Source: Kuschelorhynchus macadamiae (lineage: Eukaryota > Arthropoda > Insecta > Coleoptera > Curculionidae). From it: DNA of 64,000 nucleotides. Location: assembly GCA_030620095.1 (NCBI GenBank), contig JAUTXW010001344.1, positions 88,501 to 152,500 on the forward strand, given 5' to 3'. This document shows, piece after piece, positions 55,640 to 64,000 of this stretch. Position 1 is the stretch's first letter. Each line of letters begins with the position of its first letter. The notes beneath the pieces are model-generated. The model made no database searches. It was not told where the DNA came from and saw only the letters and a list, made by a program, of their open reading frames with translations. Position numbers and translations under genes: made by a program.

Positions 55640-57060
55640 TAAGAAATCATGGTTCTTAGGACTAGCCAGTGTCAAATTGGAATTACTGTCCCATGTTTCG
55701 CCTTCGATTGCACGAGGCATCTTCAGAGATCTTTAGCATGTTTAAAAATTTCAATAGATTTCCTAATTTTTCATTTATAAATTCCTGGAACAGATGCTAG
55801 AACCTTGGTTTCCTTTACATTTATAATAAGGCCAATGGTACGCTGGTGTTCAGCTACAGCAAATTGAATAATTTATTTCTTTTTAATACATCGTTCATGT
55901 TCCTTAAGTTTAGTTGATATTGAGCATACTGTTTCTCCCACATACACTTCTGTTTCAAAAAGTACAATATCTTTCGGGGATTGTAAGCATTGTCCAATCT
56001 TCTTATGTATATTGAAGATAGTACGTATGTTCTACCACCGAAGTTTTGATGTTTCCGATGTTAAAGAATCTTAATCAGAAATCAAAATGGCTCTAAATAC
56101 TAGTGAGTTAATAACCGATTTCTTTTCTACTGGATGGTGATGGGAATTTGCATTTATGTCTATTTGTATGCGTCGGTTTTTTATACACAGAATGTCCTAA
56201 TGTATCATTTTCCTTCCTTTAAACACATACATCTAGAATGGGAATCGTTCTATTAGCTTCAATTTCCATTGTGAGCTTGATATTATGATGTTATTTAAGG
56301 TAGTCCAGAAGAAATATGAGGATATTATCTCGTCCATGAGGCAGTATCATCTATATATCTGAACCAGTGTTTTGGTTTTAGTGGAGAGAATATTAGAGCA
56401 ATATCCTCAAAGGGTTCCATAAAGATATTTGCTAACAAGGTGATTGAGGAGATCCCATAGCTGTTCCTGAAGTTAGTTCATAAAAAATTCCTTGAAAAAT
56501 GAAGTATATAGATGCAAGAAAAGCTTCTACTAGGTCTATTAAGTTCTTTTAATCAAGATTATTATCCATCAAATATGTCTGATGTAATAGAAATTGAGTC
56601 GTTGACAGGAACATTGGTATAGTGATTCTACATCGAAATTGACCAAAATATCTTCGCGATCCAACTGGATTGTCTTACATTTTTCCTCGGAATAGAATTT
56701 GTTTTTACGGCAAATGGACTCAGACAATTTGAAAGATATTTACCTAGTTTTGCATGTGGGCTTGTCTATTACACTGACGAGAGGTCGAAGTGGTACATTG
56801 ATCTTGTGTACCTTGGCAAGACCGTAGAACTTGAGAATCATGGATCTGCGTTTTTATATTCCGCTTATAGGGTCTGCCTGCATAACCTTATAGGCATTGT
56901 TGTCAAAAGTTGGGTTACTTTTTCCACGTATTCCGTTCTGTCCATAACAACTATAGCGTTGCCTTTATCTGCTGGAAGGATCAAAAGGTTTGCTTTCATT
57001 TAAGGTCTTCATCGCTGTTTCTTCCGGCTTTCAAGAGGTTCGACTCCGGTGTCTTTAATG
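55640..57060 (-). pseudogene. Penelope-like element C: terminus and RT, minus strand
   Basis: The minus strand, with frame changes, gives IQLDREDILVNFDVESLYTN then VPVNDSISI (first RT Asp), LANIFMEPFEDIA, FSPLKPKHWFRYIDDTASWT (catalytic YIDD kept) and THQY-like debris. PLE RTs are telomerase-like and lack an EEP endonuclease. The 55648-55735 end is the best preserved terminal segment in the window. Numerous stops. The endonuclease half in plus orientation lies at 57080-57650, so this copy is inverted within itself. Confidence 0.72.
55685..55734 (-). ncRNA. Hammerhead-ribozyme-like motif, best preserved core
   Basis: Minus strand: CTGAAGA (matches CUGANGA), T, then GCCT-11 nt-AGGC forming stem II, then GAAAC. 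Stem I pairing with the flanks is weak in this copy (GATCT against GGGAC, partly wobble), and one extra T stands before stem II. PLE termini in other animals are known to carry hammerheads, and the same segment recurs at all five PLE ends here. Confidence 0.4.
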
Positions 57061-57079
57061 ATCTTCGCTGTCTTATATC

Positions 57080-57650
57080 TGACTTCATTCATATTACGCG
57101 TTCATTTGAAAGATATAGTATTCCAACTCCGGGCAAGGAGAATAACCAGGAGCCACCGTTAAGTAGTGTTGTTCTTCACTACAGACAGAATAGAACGATT
57201 ACTTCGGCGGTCCAACGTACAATTTTCATACACTTAAGAAGATTGGACAATGCTAGCGATTCCCGAAAGATATTGCACCTTTTGAAACAGAACGAGTCTA
57301 TAAGATTCAATCTTCCTATGGAGAAATATAAACAGGACACTCAATATCAACTAGAATTAAGGAACATGAACGGTGTATTAAAAAGAAACAAATTGTTTAA
57401 TCTGCTCTAGTTGAACAGCATTTCACTGGCCATATTATAAATGTAAATAAAACCAAGGTTCTAGCATCGGTTCCAGGATTTTTTAAACGAAAAGTTAGAG
57501 AATCTATGAAAATTTTTTAACATAGAAAAAAGGTCAATAGATATTCGGGTTACGGTCTACATCACACGTGGAAACCGGTATCTCTGAAGATGCCCCGTGA
57601 AATCGCCGGATAGTAGTCCCAATTTGACACGGTCTAATCTCAAGAACCAT
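57080..57650 (+). pseudogene. Penelope-like element C: endonuclease half and terminus, plus strand
   Basis: The plus strand reads YSIPTPGKENNQEPPLSSVV and LKQNESIRFNLPMEKYKQDT, with ELRNMNGVLKRNKLFN, then debris of VLAS..GFF.RK.RES. It ends in a terminus with CTGAAGATGCCCCGTG (57583) and TTTGACACGGTCTAATCTC. The Cys-rich GIY-YIG core is damaged and the GAAAC part of the terminal hammerhead-like segment is deleted. Confidence 0.65.
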
Positions 57651-58235
57651 GATTTCTTAATTAAACAAAACCGTGAAAGCTTCCGTTCTATATTAATTCC
57701 AATGTTTACAGCTAGAAAACAGCGAGAAAAAAATAGGTACCCAAAAATTTTGACAAAGTTTTTTTGCTATTTAATGGAATTCATTGAGGTGAGACTCTAT
57801 GTTATATAAATAATGTTTAATTTGCGTGGATAATATTACACTATGGTCAACGGAAATGTGGTCTTAAGTTCGTAACAGTCTGTGAATAAAAATTACCCGA
57901 TTTTTATTTAAGGGGGAACTGCACGCGGTATTATGGATCATTTGCAAGCCTTTCGCCGCTGCAATATTATGTTAAAACTATAAGGGATATGTATTACCTT
58001 CAATGTGATTTTAATAGGGAAATATGTATAGTTGGGTGCTAAATGCGAATTTTTATGAAAAAATCAAATCTAGAATTATAAAATAGAAGTAGATTTGTCC
58101 ATTTTCGACCGTTTTTTGACCACTTTTTGACGCAAATGCCGTCACATAAAATTTAGTTTTCCACTAAATGGCTCTTTACCGCCTTGCATTGATCCTTTGT
58201 ATACGTAACTGCAAAATTTGAAATGGTAAATCGTA

Positions 58236-60140
58236 GACATAGACATAGACATAGACATAGATAGGCAGCCCGACAAGGGCAGCACTTAGGCTCACTGAGG
58301 CCCATTGTACTATCCCCCCAAGTAGGCGTGTCAGGCCAAGAGCCCACTCCTTTTTAGAAAGGAAAGGAACCTTTCTGGTCGCGCACGTCCCACAAGCTCG
58401 GGTTCCACGTAGGTGTCACCCAAGCAAAGCAGTCTGGCGTTGACTAAAGCGTCACATCGACAGACTAGATGCTCAGTAGTTTCATCTACCTCAGCACAAA
58501 ACCTGCAGTATGGATCGTTGTCGAGTCCAATCTTATGCAGGTAATATTTCACTAGCCAGTGTCCAGTTAAGACCCCGGTAATAGTTCTAAGTTGACTTCT
58601 GTTTAGATTTAGAAGTCTATTAGACTCAGAACGGCTATAAGAGCCTGATGTGAAGACCTTAGACTGTCTGAGTCCTGCCAGCTCGTGTCATTCAGCACGG
58701 AATTCCTCGACAGTGCGATTCTTAATCCTAGCCTTGACAGCTGAAGGAGCAATTCCAAGAGCAGGTTCCAGTCCAGTGAAAGCAGTGTTGCTACCTTCCC
58801 GAGCCAGCTGATCCGCCCCTTCATTACCCCCCAATGCCCTGATGGCCAGGCACCCAAATGAGTCTAACCCTATTGGACTCGCACAGCCTCTCTAGGGCTC
58901 TCCTGCATTCAAGCGAATTGACCTTGTTCGAGGACAGAGCTTTAATCGCGGCTTGACTATCACAGCATATAAAGATATGCTTGTCGTGGTATCCTCTGGA
59001 AAGGTTTTCCTGTACGCAGTCCAAGATTGCTGTAATCTCAGCCTGATATACAGTCGCATACCGTCCAAGAGCAAGACTAATTCTTGCCCTGGGACTCTCC
59101 CCATAAATTTCCGCCCCAGATCCCTCCTTCATTAGAGAGCCATCTGTAAACCAGACAAGGCCCTCCGGTTTGAGGAAGGATGGGGAGGAATCCCTCCATT
59201 GTTCTCTCTCAGGAACAATTACACAAACTTTTTTTAGAGGCAATTGAGACCGGAATAATGGCACCTCTCCTTGCTAGGAGAGGGTCTGATCTGATCAGTT
59301 CAGTCCTAACTAGCGTATGCCCAAAATTCCAGTCTCTGTGTATCCAACGACCCCAGTCGTTTAAACGAACAGAAGCTTTCCGAGCCTCTTCCTCTACAAG
59401 CAAGTGAAGAGGACTTAGTCCCAGAATAGCCTCCATAGATCGGGTCGGTGTGGTTCTTATGGCTCCAGATATGCCCAGACACGCCAGTCTCTGGAGCTTG
59501 TCAAGAATCCTTCTGTATGTGGTCTTGCGAGTGGCGGGCTACCACACAAGAGCGCCATAAGTGATCATTGGCCTTATCACTGACGTGTAAAGCCAATGCA
59601 CACTACGAGGTTTTAAACCCCAAGTTGATCCGAAGGACCGTCTGCACGCCCATAGACACGCTGTGGTCCTTTTTGTGATCCTTTCAATATGATCCCTCCA
59701 GGTCAGTCGGGAGTCTATTAAGACACCCAGATATTTTACCGACCCGGAAGTTCTTAACTCTTTCCCAAAGAGGGTGAGCCTCTCAAGGCCACTTTTCTCT
59801 TATGGGTAAATGGTACCATTTCGGTCTTATCCGGATTATCAGACAGGCCGTGTTTTTGGCACCACTTTTCCACCATGACCAAAGCCCTCTGCATGAGCCT
59901 TATAATGGTGTTTGGGAATTTGCCGATTACTATAATGGCAAGATCATTAGCGTAGCTTTGAGCATAAACTCCGTTCTCGTTGAGAGTATGAAGCAGCCCA
60001 TCCACAACCAGACACCACAAGAGCGGAGAAAGAACTCCGCCCTGCGGACATCCTTTGACCACGGACGAGCATACTGTCACGCTCCTAAGAGAAGATGTTA
60101 TGATTCTGCTTTCAAGCATGACGCGAACCCACCTAATTAC
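58236..60140 (-). mobile_element. 5'-truncated non-LTR element with 15-bp TSD and (TATGTC)n tail
   Basis: Flanked by the identical 15-mer AAATGGTAAATCGTA at 58221-58235 and 60141-60155. The 3' tail on the minus strand is (TATGTC)n, seen as GACATAGACATAGACATAG at 58236. The element is 1,905 bp and includes the RT palm to RNase H and C-terminal Cys region. It is higher in GC than its surroundings. The perfect duplication suggests a fairly recent insertion into the piggyBac MITE, although the coding region has point lesions. Confidence 0.93.
58331..60119 (-). pseudogene. Non-LTR ORF2: RT palm (YAND), RNase H and Cys knuckle
   Basis: RT: VVKGCPQGGVLSPLLWCLVV, then QSYANDLAIIVIGKF, where YADD has become YAND (codon 59946-59948 is AAT), and SVKYLGVLIDSRLTWRDHI. 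A stop follows Trp near 59545, and the thumb has SMEAILGLSPLHLLVEEEA. RNase H (59264-58824) keeps all acidic sites: VWFTDGSLM, QAEITAI, CCDSQAAIKAL, WVPGHQGIGG then NEGADQLARE. The C-terminal knuckle is PYCRFCAEVDETTEHLVCRC. Order and motifs place it in the I/LOA-like groups with RNase H. Frameshifts near 59755 and 59215. Confidence 0.85.
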
Positions 60141-60363
60141 AAATGGTAAATCGTACTCATGTCTTTGTATTTCTGCAGCGCGTGAACCCTTTTGAACCCA
60201 TTTTTAAACGAAATGTAATTTAAATTGCCTATACATAAAATATTTTTTTGAGGTCGGACGTGCAGGAGGTTTTCTCTAATACGTAGGTAATTTTTCACCT
60301 TACTTTGAACTTGACTAGACCTTGTCGCTGGTTTTTCACTTTTTGCGTGCAGTTCTCCCTTAA

Positions 60364-60520
60364 ATACTTTAAGTAAAAGTTAGATGCCTGAAAACAGGTA
60401 TGTTTTTTGATTTATCGTTTTATCTTATTTCGTTTAAGAATTTTTTTTAAACGATACTTGACCAGTTGTTTATGATAGTGACATATGTAATATTTCTTGT
60501 AGTAAAAAATGGTGTTAACC
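60364..60520. other. No gene recognised
   Basis: Short AT-rich spacer. Confidence 0.4.
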
Positions 60521-60610
60521 ACTGAATAGTGAGTAAAAACGTTGCTCTAATAAAAGAAGGACGTAATAAAGTTATAGGCTTCACTTTAAGCCCGCTACTC
60601 ACTATTCAGT
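60521..60610. repeat. 90-bp MITE-like inverted repeat
   Basis: ACTGAATAGTGAGTA (60521-60535) pairs exactly with TACTCACTATTCAGT (60596-60610). A third copy of AATAGTGAGTAAAA lies at 60790. It may be a derivative of the Tc1-like element that follows. Confidence 0.6.
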
Positions 60611-60829
60611 TAGATTCGTCAAATCATACGAATGAACCAATTGCCAAACATTTATTCGTTTCAGAGTCTAAAAATACACAAAAAAAAACATATTTTATTC
60701 GAACAAATGGTTCACCGTCGCCAAAGTCTCTTTGGTGAACCGGTCTCTCCACATTATGCTGGCGAATGAAAGAATGGACGAATCAACGAATAGTGAGTAA
60801 AAGGGCATTAGGATTTCCACGGTCCACGA

Positions 60830-61620
60830 ATCATGACCCTTGGAACAGGTACCTACAAAACGGAAATTTAACTAGAAGGGATGGATCTGGAAGAGCAAAA
60901 TAAAAAACTGCAGCTGATGATCGTTTTGTCGACATAAACCACTTCTTAAAACACCGAAGATTTACTGTTGTGTTGCTGAAATATGACCTACAGATTGCAT
61001 GTGGAACAAATGTGACTGAAGTAATTATACGAAGAAGCTTAAAAGAAACTACGCTTCACTCGCGGAGACCGGCGACAAAACCTCAGCTACTGCCTCATCA
61101 TCGTCAAAATCAACTTAGATTTACAGAACAGTACGTAAACTGGACAGTATAATAGTGGAGCATCAAATCATTCATGTGTAAATTAAAAATCTGCCGGCGG
61201 TCATTTGATGGTCAAAAGCGTGTATACACAAGACGCATTAAATGGTTTGCACACTTCACCACATCCGAACGACTCTCTATTGTGGCTCCGTTATGGTTTG
61301 GGAGAGAATTTATAGTAAAGCTCCTACCCATCTGATATTTGTTGAAATTGGAACTCTGGATGCCCCTAGATCTATTAGATATATTTCATGAGCGTCTCCT
61401 TTAATTTGTTTCTATAATTATTGTTATTGCATGATAGTGCGAAATAAATAATGTTATTGCATGATAATGTTAGATCACATATTGCGAAACTAGTGACTGC
61501 ATTTCTTAATGAGATTGGGATTCATGGGTTTTTCGGATGAACAAAGAGCATCCGTTCGTCGTCGTGTTAGCCCAAGAATTTTACCAAAACTGAGGACAGC
61601 ATTAAGCAAGGGAATTTGAA
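60830..61620 (+). pseudogene. Tc1-like transposase relic
   Basis: Plus strand, several frames: RRDGSGRAKKTTADDRFVDI, CGTNVTEVIIRRSLKETTLH and SRRPATKPQLLPHHRQNQLR form the paired-type DNA-binding region; FTEQYVNWT precedes the lost WSNVLFSDE block. After a frameshift: SFDGQKRVYTRRIKWFAHFT, THLIFVEIGTLDAPRSIRYI, HDNVRSHIAKLVTAFLNEIG (second Asp). The SPDLNPIEH block is not recognisable after 61530. Frameshifts make it inactive. Confidence 0.75.
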
Positions 61621-62884
61621 GCTATTGTCCAAAAAAAAAAACTTGAAAACATTATTCATCCATAGCAATAAAGAGCAGTTACTGCAGCTAGAAGTGAATA
61701 CAAGGGTTATCAGAAATAAATTTATAATGTTTAATGATTTGTTCAAGTAAAGTTTAAAAGATTTTTTTATTTAAAAAAAAACAAAAACACTGTTTCATTT
61801 CAAAATTCATAGGTCTTAAATGAAACAAGTTACAAAAATGAATCAAGTAACAAAACGTTTGTTAGGGGTACTTAGAAGAGTTTCGCACAAAATAAGATAA
61901 TTTGTTTTTTTTTAGTGTTATAAACTTTTTTTTAAAGGCCACATTACCTTTAATCCTGTTATAAGATCATCCTAGCAAACGAAATTTAAATTTTGTTTTT
62001 ATAAAATACAATGTCACCATAATGGATTAGTGTATCAACTTTTTAAAAAATTATAAAAATCGGATTAAAAATAAGAAAGCCATGAAACATTAAAATTTTG
62101 CAGTGGCGGATTTTTTAGGAGTTTCTAGTAAAAAATATGTGTCTCTTTCTAGCATAAATATACATATACTAAAAAGTGCTTTTTAAATATCTGTTAATAT
62201 GATTATAGATGATGAGGGAAATAATGCTTCTGGTAAAAGCTTCTCAATAGAAAAATTATCATGATAGAAATAAATAGAGACTAGTGCTCTCCTAGACATT
62301 GCCTAAAAAGCAATCTAGTTAGAGACAATCCATGCTAAGGATTAAAAGAGAATTTGCTTTTCAGATATGCAATCAATAATCATAGATCTTGCTTCTTGGC
62401 AACTGGAGCAACCAAATGAAGTTAACCTTCTAAGAACTCAAGCCAACTGGGTATAGTAATAGTAAATAGTTTTAAAGATGTTAAAAATTAAGGAAGAATT
62501 TCCTTAATTTTTAATTCTTCTCTATCTACGTCATTTTGTAGGTCTAGATAGAGACAAAGGCCAGTAACTTTTACCCTAAAAGTTATATTTATCGGTTGGA
62601 TCTACCAAGACTTATTAATACTTTTTTTAACTATTTACCTCCGAATACATGCTTCGTAAAATCTTCAGTGCTGGTGCTATGCCCGTTAATAATTGCTGTA
62701 GACATGCTGATGTTTTCAAGGGGAGAAGGGGTAATTCTCGTTTCTGAACCCGCCACCTGAAAAATATAATCTTTGAGAAACTCAGAAACTATATTATTAT
62801 TATTGAGTAGTTACAAAAAACTTATACTAGTATAAACGAAAACAGATTTTTGACCGTAGTACTCTGTGGACTAAACTAAATACC

Positions 62885-62887
<3 letters not shown>
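61621..62887. other. No gene recognised
   Basis: AT-rich DNA. A small inverted repeat (AAATTAAGGAAGAATT, 62485-62500, against AATTTCCTTAATTTTTAATT just after) is visible. No coding signal. Confidence 0.4.

Positions 62888-62942
<55 letters not shown>
62888..62942. repeat. (TA)n microsatellite
   Basis: About 55 bp of uninterrupted TA. Confidence 0.95.
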
Positions 62943-62946
<4 letters not shown>

Positions 62947-63057
62947 TCCTTGAAACAGTTCGCATCATATGGAAATTTTTTTTATTAGGTCACTTTGTCA
63001 AAGTTTAACATAGGCAAAAGCTTTTGCTTTACTAAGGATGAAAAATGGCTTAGTCAA

Positions 63058-63705
63058 AAATAATCACGTGACTTGCGTTACCTGTCAGAATTGACATTTC
63101 TTTAAAAAATTGCAGAAAATGGGGTTATTTGCTAAAATATGAAAAAGTTGTATTAAGACAAGTTGTCTATTTTTTAATTTTACTTACGCATACCGAATTT
63201 TGATTAAAAATTCCAATATTTGTTTCTTTTAACTTTTTCCTGTTTTAAAAAATAATAATTGCCTACTTTAAAAAAAGTGTGTTCTGTGAGTAACCTCATC
63301 ATTAATTTCTTATACCTAAATACGGCATAAATACCTTTTTTTTTCGAAAAAATTAAAATCGCTTCTCAAAAATATGTTAAGCTTTTTGCACAGTTGTCGT
63401 GATTTAGGGAATTTTAGGTGTATATTAATTATATTAAACATTTTCGATAGTTAATATATTTTAATACAAAAATATCATAATTGACTAATTTAGTAATCGA
63501 AATTTAACCATTTTCAAAATATTTAAGCGCTTTGGGTAAAGTTATAAAAATTGAAAATAAGAATTGCTAAAATTCGACAGACATATGTAAAACTATATAA
63601 TACACAACTTTTTTTTTATAGCACTTTTTTGTATTTTAGCAAATAACCACTCTATCTGCGACATGTTTAAAGAAATATCCACAAGTTAAGTGACTAATCC
63701 GAAAT
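63058..63705. repeat. Eroded inverted repeat, possible MITE
   Basis: The left part (ACATTTCTTTAAAAAATTGC, then GGTTATTTGCTAAAATA) is echoed inverted in the right part at 63640-63700 (TATTTTAGCAAATAACCAC, TTTAAAGAAATATCC). The arms are about 150 bp and much diverged. No coding. Confidence 0.45.
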
Positions 63706-64000
63706 ATTTTTGTAACTTTTTGGTTTTCCGAAAATTCAAAAAAAAAAATTTAAAAAATATATATTTCAGTTACCTCAGCAAGAAAAATAAAAACCACTTC
63801 TTTAATGCTTCTAAGCTTGATGTAAAGTTGACGTGAAGAATTTTAACACAAAAAAAACGAAAACAACGATGAACTGGTTTAAAAGTGTAGTTTTCAAAAT
63901 ACAGCATAAAAGATTTCAATAATGAATTCTGCATGTTAACAAATTTCAGATGGTTTGCTCTCCTAGCCTGTTTTATCTCTCTACAAGATGTTATGTTAAA

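Larger units (their letters stand above)
57912..60359. mobile_element. piggyBac-type MITE (TTAA-flanked), split by a non-LTR insertion
   Basis: Inverted ends GGGGGAACTGCACGC (57912) and GGGAGAACTGCACGC (reverse of 60345-60359) are flanked by TTAA at 57908-57911 and 60360-60363, the piggyBac target. Without the insertion at 58236-60155 it is about 530 bp and non-coding, so it is a non-autonomous element. No piggyBac transposase is seen in the window. Confidence 0.75.

Noticed and set aside
56806..57003. Plus-strand frames over PLE C
   Set aside because: Shadows of the minus-strand Penelope RT.
58236..58262. GACATA tandem repeat as a microsatellite or CRISPR-like array
   Set aside because: It directly follows the 15-bp target duplication and is the 3' tail of the non-LTR element.
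58892..59436. Overlapping frames on both strands over the RNase H region
   Set aside because: The minus-strand RNase H frame explains the conservation; the others are shadows. GC-rich element DNA yields long accidental frames.

Overview
This window is an AT-rich animal genome segment, almost certainly from an insect, built of transposable elements nested in other transposable elements. I found no host gene, tRNA or rRNA. The case for an insect is the mix: hAT, DD41D Tc1/mariner, Tc1, piggyBac-type, several non-LTR clades and Penelope-like elements, together with the TACAGGGTGTCC-type mariner ends that are common in insects. A beetle is plausible, but the sequence alone does not prove it.

Layout. 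1-5.2 kb: a decayed non-LTR retrotransposon on the minus strand. A hAT element (here hAT-A, 2002-4533) sits inside its ORF1 with a perfect 8-bp target duplication. 6.7-8.2 kb: a second, truncated hAT-A. 9.6-12.4 kb: a scrapyard of a GTF2IRD2-like hAT end and non-LTR pieces in both orientations. 13.5-19.4 kb: a DD41D mariner (M1) with arms of about 460-480 bp, a spliceosomal-type intron in its transposase gene, and a 3.4-kb non-LTR element inside that gene. 20-24.3 kb: a non-LTR relic, a degenerate TAATACC repeat and a third hAT-A. 25-27.3 kb: a Jockey-like RT relic and two orphan invertebrate transposon protein fragments. 28-31.1 kb: scrambled Penelope-like elements (PLEs).

32.6-36.6 kb: a hAT related to the ZBED group, with CGTCTC/GAGACG arrays at both ends. 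36.6-37.7 kb: a PLE. 38.7-39.3 kb: a Tc1 relic. 39.3-40.4 kb: (TA)n and a large inverted duplication. 40.4-43.9 kb: a composite palindromic DD41D element (M2). 44-45 kb: a DD41D N-terminal fragment (M3). 46.05-48.41 kb: a DD41D element (M4) with 463-bp inverted repeats, TA duplications and an uninterrupted 354-aa transposase carrying the whole DD41D triad; it is the only convincing complete gene product here. 48.9-51.6 kb: a fourth hAT-A. 51.6 kb: another DD41D N-terminus (M5). 53.2-55.0 kb: DD41D element M6. 55.6-57.7 kb: a PLE with hammerhead-like motifs. 57.9-60.4 kb: a TTAA-flanked piggyBac-type MITE split by a 5'-truncated non-LTR element with a 15-bp target duplication. 60.5-61.6 kb: a small MITE and a Tc1 relic. 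The last 2.4 kb is unassigned AT-rich DNA.

How the parts interact. The only probable active trans-acting factor is the M4 transposase. Most other copies have visible lesions, often in catalytic residues: FADG and YAND in two reverse transcriptases, a catalytic D to G in M1, and E to K in one hAT-A. The most unusual theme is the DD41D family. Five or six relatives lie within 41 kb, with very long arms that themselves contain further terminal motifs. One copy has an intron, and one is a composite of two inverted 3' ends.
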